Shown here: positions 9,631 to 19,114 of the stretch, piece after piece | Layout of the letters: each line of letters starts with the position of its first letter | Position numbering within the stretch: position 1 is the first letter of the stretch | Assembly (NCBI GenBank): GCA_002328075.1 | Contig: DCVT01000045.1 | Span: forward strand, 9,511-73,510 | Origin: Anaerolineales bacterium UBA2181 | Lineage (GTDB): Bacteria > Chloroflexota > Anaerolineae > Promineifilales > UBA4811 | Direction: 5' to 3' | Length of the DNA stretch: 64,000 nucleotides | The notes under the pieces: generated by a model | Seen by the model: only the letters and a program-made list of their open reading frames with translations | Told to the model about the DNA's origin: nothing | Databases searched by the model: none | Program-made: the position numbers and the translations under genes

Positions 9631-10160
9631 TGCAGCACATCGAAGCGCTGATCGATGATTACGTGCTCGACCTCCTGTCGGGTCCGGACCGTGAGGCGCT
9701 CAGGCGCCACGCGGCGGCCTGCTCGCCCTGCGGTGAACGGCTGGCTGCCGAAGAGGCCCGGGTACGGGCGCTGGTCGATGCGTTGCGCCGCGCCAGCGCG
9801 GCCGAGCCCGAGCGGTTGGCTGCGCTCTATCCCGGCGCCAGGCGGCCGGCAGCTCGTCCATTTCGCCCGGCGCGGTGGCGCATGGTGGCGACCGTGACCT
9901 TGTTAGGGCTGGCGGTGCTGGGTGGCGTCCTGAACTCCATGCGGCACACTGGCGGCTGGTGGTTGGCCACCTACACGCCGACTGCCAGCCTGGTGACCGC
10001 GTCGCCCACCGCGCACCGCACACCCACGCTGGGCGCAATGACGGTTCGGCCAGCGTGGACCCAACTGGCCCTGCAACCGGTTTGCCTGGGGACCCCAGCG
10101 CCGGTTGAACCGGTACCCGAGCCGCGCCCCAATTCCGCCGCGCCGCGGCCGGTCTGGTGA
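9630..10160 (+). CDS. anti-sigma factor with zinc-finger (ZAS-like) motif
   Basis: Single-pass membrane protein of 176 residues and the expected partner of the preceding ECF sigma factor. The N-terminal cytoplasmic domain has the H-x3-C-x2-C zinc-binding pattern at His27, Cys31 and Cys34. A membrane segment follows at about residues 86-101, then a Pro/Thr/Ala-rich extracytoplasmic tail of about 75 residues with no recognisable sensor fold. The start codon overlaps the sigma-factor stop (TGATG), the usual arrangement that keeps sigma and anti-sigma in balance. The family sequesters its sigma factor at the membrane until a signal releases it; the signal here is unknown. Confidence 0.88.
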   Translation: MQHIEALIDDYVLDLLSGPDREALRRHAAACSPCGERLAAEEARVRALVDALRRASAAEPERLAALYPGARRPAARPFRPARWRMVATVTLLGLAVLGGVLNSMRHTGGWWLATYTPTASLVTASPTAHRTPTLGAMTVRPAWTQLALQPVCLGTPAPVEPVPEPRPNSAAPRPVW

Positions 10161-10248
10161 TCGATGTGTGTACCTGCCCGCAATAGTATCCGACGAGCTC
10201 AGACTTTCCGGTGACCCGGATCGCGCTTGGAAGTGAACGAGGAAACTG

Positions 10249-13200
10249 ATGATACAGGAAAACCCACCTGAACGCGAGCATTGGCTCGACCGCCGTGTGC
10301 TCGGGCTGACCCTGGAACAGGCCCTCTATGCGCTGTTTGTTCTCCTGGCGATGGCCAGCCGATTTGCCCTGTTGGGGGACCGGGCCCAGAGCCACGACGA
10401 GAGCCTGCACACGCGCTACTCCTGGGAGCTGTATGACGGGCAGGGTTTCAGTCACACACCGATGATGCACGGTCCGCTGGGGTTCCACCTGGTGGCCCTG
10501 ACGTTCTGGCTATTTGGCGATAGCGACGCCAGCTCGCGTGCTCCGGTGGCGCTCCTGGGCGTCATCCTGGTGATGATCCCCTATCTTCTGCGGCGCTGGC
10601 TGGGTCGGACCGGCGCCCTGGCGGCATCGTTTCTCATGTTAGTCTCGCCTTCGCTGCTCTACTACTCGCGTTATATCCGGTGGGACATCCCGGTCATTCT
10701 CTGGGCGATGGTCGTCGTGGTGGCCATGTGGAGGTACCTGACCCACCGCAAAGAAAAGCACCTGCTCTGGTTCGCTGGCGGCCTCTCGGCCATGTTTGCC
10801 ACCAAGGAGGTCTGTTTTCTCTACGTGGCCATTTTCGGCAGCTTTGTGGCGCTGCGCATGGCCGTGGGGCTTCTTAGCCAACCCTGGAAGCACGAGGAGA
10901 TGCGCAGTTGGCTCAAGATGGGCCTATTGGCGCTCCTGCTGGGGGCGCTCATCTTTGGCGTCGGCATGGCCGGCCAGGCTCTCGGCAAGCAGGCGGCCGC
11001 CGCAGCCACGCTGAGTCCCGACGCCACGGCCGTGTCCGCGGAGCAGGCGCGCTCGCCCGGCGAGGCCTGGGCCATCGTGCGCCTGGTTGGCGGTGTCATT
11101 GCCGGCCTGGCGTTAGTGCTGATCATGTCCTCCGCTGTCATGGGCCTGAAAGAGCATTTGCGCGACTATCCCGAGTTTGATCTGATCGTGCTCTTTAGTA
11201 CGCTGCTCTTGCCGTTCATGGCGCCCATTCCCATCGAGGCCATTGGCGGGAACTCGCTGGACTACACGCTGACCGGAGTCAGCCGGTCGGCGATCGTGTT
11301 TGTTCCCATGCTGGCGGCGTCGGTGGCGGTCGGTCTCTTGTGGAACTGGCGGGCCTGGCTCCGGGCGGCCGGGGTCTTTTATGCCATCTTTGCCGTGTTG
11401 TACACCACTGTCTTCACCAACGGTTATGGCTTTGCCTCCGGCTGGTTCGGGTCGTTGGGTTACTGGATGGCGCAGCAGGAGGTGCAGCGGGGCGATCAGC
11501 CGTGGTACTTTTACCTGTTTGTCGTGCCCATCTACGAGTTCTTGCCCATGTGGGCCGCAGCGGCCGGCGTTCTGTACTGGGCGGTTCGCCGGCGGGGCCT
11601 GGTGCTGATCGGCGAACTGCTTGCCCGTCGTGGCGGCATTGCGGAATCGGATCGGCTGGAGCTCTTTGGCTTCATTCCCTTTCTGATCTGGTGGACGGCA
11701 GGCACCTGGTTTCTCTACTCCTATGCCGGTGAAAAGATGGGCTGGCTGACCACCCATTTTGCCGTCCCCATGGTTCTCCTGGCCGGATGGTTCCTGAACT
11801 GGTTGCTCAAATCGACCGATTGGTCGCGGCTCTGGCGCGACGGCGGGTGGGGGTTGTGGCTGATGGCGCCCCTGATCCTAGCGGCCGTTTGGCTGGGCGT
11901 CCGGCCGGTGCTGTTTGGCGAGGTCCGCCTGGGGAGTGAGTACCTGGAGGATCTCAAGATGCTCGGCCGGTTGTTGGCCGGGGTGCTGGTGGCGGTTGGC
12001 GCCGGCGTGGCCCTGGTCACTGCCGTGCGGCGCCTGGACGGCCAACGGTTGCTGAGGGCGGCGGCGCTCGGGTTCTTTACGCTGCTGGCTGTGCTGACGG
12101 TTCGGGTGGCGTGGATGGCGAGCTATATCAACTATGACACCGCCCGCGAATACATTGTCTATGCTCACGGCGCGCCCGGCGCCAGGCAGGCGTTGGACGA
12201 GATCGAGGCGCTTTCCATGCGGCTCTATGGCGACCTGAGTATCCGGGTGGCCTTTGACAACAAGGTATCATGGCCATTTTGGTGGTATCTGCGGGACTAT
12301 CCCAACAAGGTCTACTTTGGCGAGAACCCCAGCCGCGATAGCCTGGATGCGCCGGTGGTGTTGGTCGGCGCGGTGAATTGGCCCAAGGTAGAGCCCTATG
12401 TGGGAGATCGTTATCACGTCTTCAAATACACCTACCTCTGGTGGCCGATGGAGGATTACAAACGCCTGACCTGGGATCGGGTTTGGGGAGCGATGACGGA
12501 TCCCGTCATGCGCCAGGCGCTGTGGGACATTCTGTTCAACCGGGACTATACGGCGTACGCCCAGGCCACCGGCCGCGATTTCTCGCTGTCGGGTTGGCCC
12601 CTGCGTGACGAACTGCGCCTGTACGTGCGCAAGGACGTGGCAGCACAGCTGTGGGATTATGGCGTGGCTCCAACGGTCGCCCAGGCGGCGGTGGTGGACC
12701 CGTACGAAGATGGTTTTCTTGCTGGTCTCTGGCCCATCAGGGTCGTGGGCGGCCCAGGCGAAGATGAGGGCCAACTGCGGTCGCCGCGCGGCGTTGACCT
12801 CGGTCAGGATGGCCTGTTATACGTGGTTGACTCGGGAAACAACCGCGTTCAGGTGTTCGACGTCGACGGTCAGGTGGTGCGGGCTTGGGGTAGCTACTGC
12901 AATGTGGCCGAGGGCGGTTTTGGTTGCCTGGACCCGGACGGTGGCGGCCCGCTTCCCTTGGGCGCCGGGCAGTTCAACGAACCTTGGGGAATTGCCGTAG
13001 CGCCGGATGGCACAGTCTACGTGGCAGATACATGGAACCATCGCATCCAGCGGTTCTCATCGGAGGGCGAGTTCCTGAATGCCTGGGGAACACTGGGTCA
13101 GGTCTCGGGCGGACAGTCGGCCGGCGCGCTGGGGTTCTTTTACGGCCCGCGCGATGTGGCTATTAGCCCGGATGGCCTGGTGTACGTGTCTGATACGGGC

Positions 13201-13656
13201 AACAAGCGGGTGCAGGTTTTCCAGGCAGATGGGCTCTACGTGGGAGAGTTTGGCGAAGAGGGACCCCTGGACGGGCAAATGGATGAGCCGGTTGGCCTGG
13301 CTTTTGATCCGAGCGGTGTGCTCCTGGTGGCTGACACCTGGAACGGTCGGGTTCAGCAGTTTGATCGGAGTCACACCTTTCTGCGCAAATGGGTGATGGA
13401 GGCGTGGTACGGTCAATCGGTCAACAACAAGCCTTTCCTGGCTACTGATGGCAGCGGGTGGGTTTACATAACCGACCCCGAGATGTTCCGGGTGTTGGTC
13501 TTTGACGGCCTGGGCAACTACCATTGGGGGTTCGGGCAATACAGCGCCGGGCTGGATGGGCTGGCGCTACCCACCGGGATCGTGGTCGGGCCGGATGGCA
13601 CGATCTGGGTGACCGACGCCGGCAACAACCGGGTTTTAGGTTACGCGCACCCATAA
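10249..13656 (+). CDS. Agl23-like membrane protein fused to C-terminal NHL beta-propeller
   Basis: Protein of 1,135 residues in two parts. Residues 1 to about 690 form a polytopic module like the 'flippase activity-associated Agl23' family (TIGR03663), with the acidic motif SHDESLHTRYSW at residues 48-59 and an HTPMMHGPLGFHL motif after it, as in membrane glycosyltransferases using lipid-linked sugars. Residues from about 820 to the end hold at least five NHL repeats with recurring PDGxVYVADTxNxRIQ-type strands, predicted to form an extracytoplasmic propeller. The start at ATG 10249 follows GAGGAAA. It lies 88 bases after the anti-sigma gene on the same strand and is probably in the same transcription unit. 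Substrate unknown. Confidence 0.88.
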   Translation: MIQENPPEREHWLDRRVLGLTLEQALYALFVLLAMASRFALLGDRAQSHDESLHTRYSWELYDGQGFSHTPMMHGPLGFHLVALTFWLFGDSDASSRAPVALLGVILVMIPYLLRRWLGRTGALAASFLMLVSPSLLYYSRYIRWDIPVILWAMVVVVAMWRYLTHRKEKHLLWFAGGLSAMFATKEVCFLYVAIFGSFVALRMAVGLLSQPWKHEEMRSWLKMGLLALLLGALIFGVGMAGQALGKQAAAAATLSPDATAVSAEQARSPGEAWAIVRLVGGVIAGLALVLIMSSAVMGLKEHLRDYPEFDLIVLFSTLLLPFMAPIPIEAIGGNSLDYTLTGVSRSAIVFVPMLAASVAVGLLWNWRAWLRAAGVFYAIFAVLYTTVFTNGYGFASGWFGSLGYWMAQQEVQRGDQPWYFYLFVVPIYEFLPMWAAAAGVLYWAVRRRGLVLIGELLARRGGIAESDRLELFGFIPFLIWWTAGTWFLYSYAGEKMGWLTTHFAVPMVLLAGWFLNWLLKSTDWSRLWRDGGWGLWLMAPLILAAVWLGVRPVLFGEVRLGSEYLEDLKMLGRLLAGVLVAVGAGVALVTAVRRLDGQRLLRAAALGFFTLLAVLTVRVAWMASYINYDTAREYIVYAHGAPGARQALDEIEALSMRLYGDLSIRVAFDNKVSWPFWWYLRDYPNKVYFGENPSRDSLDAPVVLVGAVNWPKVEPYVGDRYHVFKYTYLWWPMEDYKRLTWDRVWGAMTDPVMRQALWDILFNRDYTAYAQATGRDFSLSGWPLRDELRLYVRKDVAAQLWDYGVAPTVAQAAVVDPYEDGFLAGLWPIRVVGGPGEDEGQLRSPRGVDLGQDGLLYVVDSGNNRVQVFDVDGQVVRAWGSYCNVAEGGFGCLDPDGGGPLPLGAGQFNEPWGIAVAPDGTVYVADTWNHRIQRFSSEGEFLNAWGTLGQVSGGQSAGALGFFYGPRDVAISPDGLVYVSDTGNKRVQVFQADGLYVGEFGEEGPLDGQMDEPVGLAFDPSGVLLVADTWNGRVQQFDRSHTFLRKWVMEAWYGQSVNNKPFLATDGSGWVYITDPEMFRVLVFDGLGNYHWGFGQYSAGLDGLALPTGIVVGPDGTIWVTDAGNNRVLGYAHP

Positions 13657-13799
13657 CCGGAGACTTTCGTCGGGAGCAGGCCGGCCTGAACTCCTGTCGC
13701 CGGCGATAAGGGAGTGGCTGCCGATTCGGGGTCGCCGAGTTCGCCGGGCGGACCGATCCGCGCGGTTGGCACTCTATCGAGCCATACAGTGTCTGGAAT

Positions 13800-13818
13800 G
13801 GCGGGCCCGCTGCCCGCC
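13800..13818. terminator. candidate bidirectional terminator hairpin
   Basis: GGCGGGC at 13800-13806 pairs perfectly with GCCCGCC at 13812-13818 around a five-base loop. It lies between the convergent ends of the Agl23-like gene (13656) and the CehA-like gene (13823). No T tract follows on either strand, so the call rests on position and stem strength. Confidence 0.35.
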
Positions 13819-13822
13819 AGGC

Positions 13823-16363
13823 TCAGTCGTGCGCCGCGTGGGGCCGGGCCAGGTGATCGTGGTACAGTCCATGCCGGTGCATGCGGTTGTGCAGCGATCG
13901 ATGCGCTGCCTCGAGCACCAATCGCATGCGACGGTAGGCGAGCTCTTCAGCTCGGGTTCCCACCGTATCCAGATAAGCCATGGCGCCCTCGATCTGGTCC
14001 AGTATCGAGAGGGCATCCGCCGTGTCCATCAGCGGAGCGCGGTCCACCTGGATCATGACCGGCGACGAGTGCGCCGCCACCATTTCGGGGCGGTCTGGAT
14101 ACTGCCCCCGCACCAGCAGCGCGAGCCAGGCGCTCCGGTCGACACGGAGGGACCATTGCCCGGAGGCGGCCTCGTTCGACACCGGGGCGCTCTCGCGAAC
14201 CTCGCCATTGACCATCAGGTCCACTCGGGTTATCGGGATGGTGACGCTGGCGGCCTTCCAGGTCACGTCCAGCGTGCCGCCGCCGGCCGGCAACCAGACC
14301 CGACTACCCATGGGCTGACCGGCAACCGCGAATTCCAGCAGCGGTCCGTAGGTGACAAAGGTTTCGCCGCGGCGGACGGCCTGCATCCAACTGCCATAGG
14401 TAAAGGCGGCCTCGGGCGGGATGCGGGCATAGGTGCGGACGGTCCCCACCGCGGTGTCGGCCGACATCTTGTCTGTGCCGCCGACCGCCGGAACCGTGTA
14501 GCCGCAGTTTAGATAGCGGTACCAATCCGCCAGCGAGTACGGGTCGATGCCGCGGTGCAGGTTCCCCCAGGAGGTCATCTCGATGCCGTCCACCTCGCCG
14601 CTGACAATGCTGGCGGCATGTTCGGCGCGCGGGTTGGGAAAGTGCGGCACGATGACCAGCCCTCCTTGCTGCTTGCAGCGCCGAGCCCATTCGGTGAGCA
14701 GGATCTCGATTGGGTCGCCCAGCGCAGACTCATCCGGGCCGCCGGTGGTCATTGGCGCAATGATCTGACCCTCGTAACCCAGCAGCGAGATATGCCCCAA
14801 CACGTGCTGACGGTTCTCTGTGCCCACACGCACCAGGTACTCGCCGCTTCCGCCAGCTTCGCGGGCGCCCCAAGTGGTTCGACCGTCGAAATCACCCACG
14901 TTGGTCATCAGTTCGCCCCACTGGCTTGCCAGCAGGTTCACGATGTTCACGCCCTCCGCCTCGCCCTCGAGCAGCGCGGTGGAGGGGGAGAGGAAATGCA
15001 CATGGGTGTCGGCCGTCACCCAGCCGGCCTCCCGCCAGGGGAGCACCTTTTCCAGCTCGATGCTCAGTTCGGTCGTGTTCGGCGTCACGCTGAACAGCTG
15101 GCGGATAGGCCGGACTTCGAACCCCTTGGACACCTCCACAAACACCCGGCCCAGCGGCAGGTCGATGTTTGCCTCCCCCCGGATGTAGGTGCAATAGTGC
15201 TGCCCACCGTGGACCCAGTCCGCTCCGCTATCCTCAAACCAGGAGGGATTGGGTATCCGGTGCCGGTTGACCGGGGCCAGGTACTCGCCGGCCTCGCCGT
15301 GCACGTGCAGTTTGACTGGCACGATGCGCTCGCTGCCTTTCTCCACTACCCGAATCGTCACTCGCTGCGCCGCCGGCGGCACGGCTCGTAGCGGTCCACC
15401 GGCCGCAGCCTCCAGCACCTGGCGTGCGGGCACCTGGATCCCCCCGACCAGGTGAAAAATCGCTTCCGGATGGCAGGTGTACTCGACCAGCAGCTCATTG
15501 GCGGATTGCAATGGCAGCTGATATGCCGTGCCGTGCTCCCAGCCGTCCCGGGGGTAGACCCGACGCGGGACGGCTGAGATGACATGGCCCAGGTCCAGCC
15601 GGATCTGTTCCAGCTCGCCCGCCTCATCCAGGACCGGAAGAAAGTGCTCGGCGTGTGGCAGCGTCAGCAGCGCCTTTTGCCGCGTGCCCCACCGAAGGGG
15701 ATGCGAGGTGACGTTGCCGGATGCCAGGGCGGCGACGATGAACGTTCCAAACCGGGGCTCAAAGCGAATTCCGCTGATGATTCGATCCGGAAAGGGGTTC
15801 TCCCAGGCCCACAGCCAGTTCAGCCAGGGTCCGTCGTCCCCTGCCAAGACCCGCGTCTGCGAATATCCCCAGTGCCAGGCCGGTTGCTCGTGTGCCGCTG
15901 GCAGCGGCCGAGGTTTGCGGTGCGCCACCGCCTGGAAGCAGTTCTCACCCCACCGCCGCTCGAAAGCGCCTACCTGATGACGTCCGCGGATGGCTACCCG
16001 TTCCTCCGAGCCGTCTACGTAAACGAACACGTAGTCCGCCAGATGGGCGCCCAGCGCACCCGCCCCCCGGTTCCGATCGGTGATCGGTGGGGCGCCGTCG
16101 CCGTCCCACGTGTGCATGAACACGAGCCAGCGCGCGGTAGTGGGCTCCAGCGCAACTGAGAACGGCTGGTCGCGCAGCAGCACGACCTGATGGACGTGAA
16201 AGGGGATTCCCCAGGCCACACAGGCGCCGTCAGGGGCGTGCTCCAGCGCCGCCGCCATGCGTGGCGAGATGGCGGTCCGGGGAACCTCCTCCAGGGAGCA
16301 GTGGCCCGCGAGGGCAAGCGGGGAGAACAGCGACGAGCTGGGTCCGTCTTGACAGCTGGGCAT
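13823..16363 (-). CDS. CehA/McbA-family metallohydrolase (PHP-like)
   Basis: Protein of 846 residues. The C-terminal 400 residues carry PHP-type metal-binding motifs: ADTHVHF at about 451-457, VPHFPNP near 572, and VGGTDKMS at about 627-634. CehA and McbA hydrolyse carbaryl-type esters, but most family members have unknown substrates. The N-terminal 440 residues look like beta-rich modules with no signal peptide. The start at ATG 16363 has AGGAGG a few bases upstream. It is transcribed divergently from the BadF-type kinase gene, with its own candidate promoter at 16406-16435. The specific substrate cannot be inferred. Confidence 0.8.
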   Translation of the reverse strand: MPSCQDGPSSSLFSPLALAGHCSLEEVPRTAISPRMAAALEHAPDGACVAWGIPFHVHQVVLLRDQPFSVALEPTTARWLVFMHTWDGDGAPPITDRNRGAGALGAHLADYVFVYVDGSEERVAIRGRHQVGAFERRWGENCFQAVAHRKPRPLPAAHEQPAWHWGYSQTRVLAGDDGPWLNWLWAWENPFPDRIISGIRFEPRFGTFIVAALASGNVTSHPLRWGTRQKALLTLPHAEHFLPVLDEAGELEQIRLDLGHVISAVPRRVYPRDGWEHGTAYQLPLQSANELLVEYTCHPEAIFHLVGGIQVPARQVLEAAAGGPLRAVPPAAQRVTIRVVEKGSERIVPVKLHVHGEAGEYLAPVNRHRIPNPSWFEDSGADWVHGGQHYCTYIRGEANIDLPLGRVFVEVSKGFEVRPIRQLFSVTPNTTELSIELEKVLPWREAGWVTADTHVHFLSPSTALLEGEAEGVNIVNLLASQWGELMTNVGDFDGRTTWGAREAGGSGEYLVRVGTENRQHVLGHISLLGYEGQIIAPMTTGGPDESALGDPIEILLTEWARRCKQQGGLVIVPHFPNPRAEHAASIVSGEVDGIEMTSWGNLHRGIDPYSLADWYRYLNCGYTVPAVGGTDKMSADTAVGTVRTYARIPPEAAFTYGSWMQAVRRGETFVTYGPLLEFAVAGQPMGSRVWLPAGGGTLDVTWKAASVTIPITRVDLMVNGEVRESAPVSNEAASGQWSLRVDRSAWLALLVRGQYPDRPEMVAAHSSPVMIQVDRAPLMDTADALSILDQIEGAMAYLDTVGTRAEELAYRRMRLVLEAAHRSLHNRMHRHGLYHDHLARPHAAHD

Positions 16364-16405
16364 GACGGCCTCCTAGCACCAAAGCGTTTGGAATAGGCTT
16401 CGACC

Positions 16406-16435
16406 ATTGTAGCCCACCGGACGCCCGGATGCCAA
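16406..16435 (-). promoter_or_regulatory. candidate sigma-70 promoter of the CehA-like gene
   Basis: On the minus strand, TTGGCA (complement of 16430-16435) and TACAAT (complement of 16406-16411) are separated by 18 bases, about 43 bases before the start codon at 16363. Both hexamers are near consensus; no experimental support. Confidence 0.4.
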
Positions 16436-16657
16436 CAAGAGGCGACCAACCTGCGGTTGTCGCGTCTGGCACACATCGGGCACGGCGAACCTTTAAGACT
16501 GGTCTGCTGCGGTTGAATCCCACGGAGGCTGGCTCCCGGTGCCCGGGCCGTCTGAGCGAGCGGCGGTGCTTTCAGGCGAAGTCGACTGGCAGAAAAGCCA
16601 GGATTGGAGTATCATCCGGCCGGTGGCGTTGCCGGGGCAAACAGAGAGGATTGCGGC

Positions 16658-17683
16658 ATGGTTCGATACGTGTTGGGCATCGACGGTGGGGGCACGGGCA
16701 CTCGCGCCGCCATTCTGGACCTGAGTGGACATCTGTGCGGCCAGGGCGAGAGCGGTTCCTCGAACTATGACGACGTGGGTGTTGCCGCTGCCCGCGCGGC
16801 CATTCTGGAGGCGGTGACGCGGGCCCGTCGAGAGGCTGGTTTGGGCCCGGCGCCCTTTGTAACTGCCTTTCTCGGGTTGGGCGGCATCGCCTCCCAGGCC
16901 GACCGCGACGTGATCTTGGGCATCGCGTCGGATCTCGCGCTGGCCCCTGCGGGACGGATCGGGGTGGACCATGATATTCGCATCGCCCTGGCCGGCGGTC
17001 TCTCTGGCCGACCGGGAATCGTGCTCATTGCCGGCACCGGATCGTCCTGCTATGGTCGGAACTCGGCCGGTGAGAGCTGGCGGTCTGGGGGATGGGGACC
17101 GCTGGTGGCGGACGAGGGCAGCGGCTACTGGCTGGGCATCGAGTCCATCAAGGCAGCGGTGCGGGCTTATGACGGCCGGGCCGAGCCAACGGTCTTGCTC
17201 CCTCGGGTGCAGGCCGCGCTGGCGCTGCCACACATGGATGACCTGCTGAGGCACCTCTACGTGCGCGGTATGCCGCGGATGGAGATAGCCGCCCTGGGCC
17301 CGGTCGTGATCCAGGCGGCCCAAGAGGATGACGCAACCGCCACCGCCATCCTCGGGCGGGGCTGCCAGGAGCTGGCCGACTGCGTGTTGGCGGTGGCGCG
17401 TTGGCTGGGGATGGCAGATACCAGCAGCGAGCTGGCGCTCACCGGCGGGGTCTTTCGGGCCGGAGAGGTGGTAATCGGCCCGTTGCGCCAGGCAGTGGCA
17501 GACCGGCTGCCCAAGTGCCGGGTCGGTCTGGCCGAGTGCGCACCGGTGATGGGCGCTGCCCTCCTGGCCCTGGAGCTGTTGGGGATTCTTCCTTCAGCCG
17601 GGGCGCTTGAGGCCCTGCGCCAGACGATCGCGACGGGCTCACCGGCACCTCATGTTCGGCTCCATCCGTCCCCGACGGGCTGA
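16658..17683 (+). CDS. BadF/BadG/BcrA/BcrD-type ATPase, N-acetylglucosamine kinase-like
   Basis: Sugar kinase of 341 residues in the ASKHA superfamily. The phosphate-1 loop GIDGGGTGTRAAI is at about residues 7-19, and the adenosine/phosphate-2 loop region IAGTGSSCYG is near 127, followed by GGWGPLVADEGSGYW, typical of N-acetylglucosamine kinases. It probably phosphorylates an amino sugar or its relative with ATP in the cytoplasm. ATG 16658 is preceded by AGAGAGGA seven bases upstream; the 18 in-frame codons before it lack family similarity. It ends convergent to the GHMP kinase gene. The exact sugar is not evident. Confidence 0.85.
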   Translation: MVRYVLGIDGGGTGTRAAILDLSGHLCGQGESGSSNYDDVGVAAARAAILEAVTRARREAGLGPAPFVTAFLGLGGIASQADRDVILGIASDLALAPAGRIGVDHDIRIALAGGLSGRPGIVLIAGTGSSCYGRNSAGESWRSGGWGPLVADEGSGYWLGIESIKAAVRAYDGRAEPTVLLPRVQAALALPHMDDLLRHLYVRGMPRMEIAALGPVVIQAAQEDDATATAILGRGCQELADCVLAVARWLGMADTSSELALTGGVFRAGEVVIGPLRQAVADRLPKCRVGLAECAPVMGAALLALELLGILPSAGALEALRQTIATGSPAPHVRLHPSPTG

Positions 17684-17723
17684 CCGGCGTTTGAGGTTCT
17701 GCGCAGGCTACCCCGACCGGTCT

Positions 17724-17747
17724 GGGCGGCTTTGCCAGCAGCTGCCC
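17724..17747. terminator. candidate hairpin between convergent kinase genes
   Basis: GGGCGGC (17724-17730) can pair with GCTGCCC (17741-17747) with one G-T pair and a ten-base loop, in the 66-base gap between two converging genes. No T tract, so only tentative. Confidence 0.25.
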
Positions 17748-17749
17748 GA

Positions 17750-18841
17750 TCAGTCGATGGGCAGCAGGCCCGGCGGCCGGGATCCCTCCCAGATGCGCAG
17801 TCCGTATCGGCTCAGATAGATCGGCAGACACCTAGACAGCGGGTTGTCCTCCTGGATGGCTCGGATCAGCGCCCGTTTGGCGTAGGAACGTGTATCGCAC
17901 AAGAGGGTCACCGACCCGCCCTCACCACCCGCCCCGTTCACCTTCCAGCCCAGCGCGCCGTATTCGCGTCCGATGTTGATGACCCGGTGCGCGTACTGCC
18001 CGACCAGCGCCATGTCCAGCCGCTCCTGGGCCTGGGTGTTGGCGATCATGGCCCGTCCCAGACCCGCCCAGTCGGCAGCATAAAGCGCGTCCCGCGCCGG
18101 AACCGCTGTCGATCGCAGGTCCTCCAGTTGCTGGCAGTCCGGCCCCGCTCCCTCCAGTTGGCGTATCACGTGCTCATGCACTTGGGACGAATCGTGCGAT
18201 CTGCCCAAAAAGACCAACAACAGCCGGCGCTCCAACTCCCACCAGGTCGAATCTGGCAATCTGAGCTGCGAAACGGTTGCCCGCGGGTAGGCAAACATCT
18301 CGACAAAGTTGATGCCGCCGTATGCTGCGCAGAGCTGGTCCTGAATCCCACTCTGCCTGCCCAGCAGGTCCACCTCTACTGAATGCGCCCGGTAGGCCAC
18401 CTCGTGCGGGGTGAGCCGCCCGGGGGTCAGCCGATCCAGCGCCCCGATGAGCGCCACCGCCACTGAGGCCGAGGTCCCGGTCGAGGCGCCCGGCGGCGCC
18501 TCGGAATAGATGGTCACCTGAACCGCCAGGTCGTCGGGCACCGCCATCAGCTCGAGCGCCGCCTCAAGCAACGGATGCCGGATCCATACTCGGTTGCCCA
18601 GAGAGGGCGCGTACCGGTCGCCAAAATTCTCGGCAAAGATGACCACTCGCTCGGTTACCCCGTCGGCCGGCCAGACCTCAATCTGCACCTCGACATAGGG
18701 GTAGACCCCTACGTTCAGCAGCGTGCCGTGCCCGGCGAACCAGGTGTCCGTCCATCCGCCCAGGTCGCAGATGCGAATGGGCGCCACTGCATTGATCACC
18801 CGATGGGGCTGCTTGTTGTTCATGCGTTCCGGCATCTCCAT
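17750..18841 (-). CDS. GHMP-family sugar kinase
   Basis: GHMP kinase of 363 residues, closest in style to D-glycero-D-manno-heptose-7-phosphate or L-fucose-type kinases. Motif 1 is APIRICDLGGWTDT (residues 20-33). The ATP-binding motif 2 is PPGASTGTSAS (116-126). The C-terminal motif 3 GAGGEGGSVTLL is near residue 300. It is predicted to phosphorylate a sugar at C1 or an equivalent position in the cytoplasm. Starts at 18841, 18835 and 18823 are all possible; none has a strong ribosome site. It stands alone, 273 bases from the operon end at 19115, and could feed sugars from that cluster into nucleotide-sugar synthesis (inference). Confidence 0.82.
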   Translation of the reverse strand: MEMPERMNNKQPHRVINAVAPIRICDLGGWTDTWFAGHGTLLNVGVYPYVEVQIEVWPADGVTERVVIFAENFGDRYAPSLGNRVWIRHPLLEAALELMAVPDDLAVQVTIYSEAPPGASTGTSASVAVALIGALDRLTPGRLTPHEVAYRAHSVEVDLLGRQSGIQDQLCAAYGGINFVEMFAYPRATVSQLRLPDSTWWELERRLLLVFLGRSHDSSQVHEHVIRQLEGAGPDCQQLEDLRSTAVPARDALYAADWAGLGRAMIANTQAQERLDMALVGQYAHRVINIGREYGALGWKVNGAGGEGGSVTLLCDTRSYAKRALIRAIQEDNPLSRCLPIYLSRYGLRIWEGSRPPGLLPID

Positions 18842-19091
18842 GTCGCGTCCATCTTGACCGTGGCGCTAGACTGCGATTCCCGCCTGCGTGTCGGTCGTGC
18901 CCGGCGACCGCTGATCCGCCCGAGTCCCGCTCGCTGCGACCCGTCCCGCACACCTGCCGGAACTGAACGCCATTCTACAAGAGACCGGGCACCCAGGCAA
19001 CCGTCGGCTTGAACGCCCGGTCGGGAGGTCGCTCGAACAGTGCCCGCGCCGCGTCAGGTCCGGACGGGGTCGGTCGAGCCGGCCAATGGGC

Positions 19092-19108
19092 GTCTCAGGC
19101 GGGTCCTG
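19092..19108 (-). terminator. weak hairpin after the 14-gene operon
   Basis: CTCAGG (19092-19097) and CCTGAG (19103-19108) form a six-base-pair stem with loop CGGGT just past the stop codon of the last gene in the minus-strand run. There is no T tract; listed because nothing else near the operon end looks like a terminator. Confidence 0.25.
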
Positions 19109-19114
19109 AGGCGC

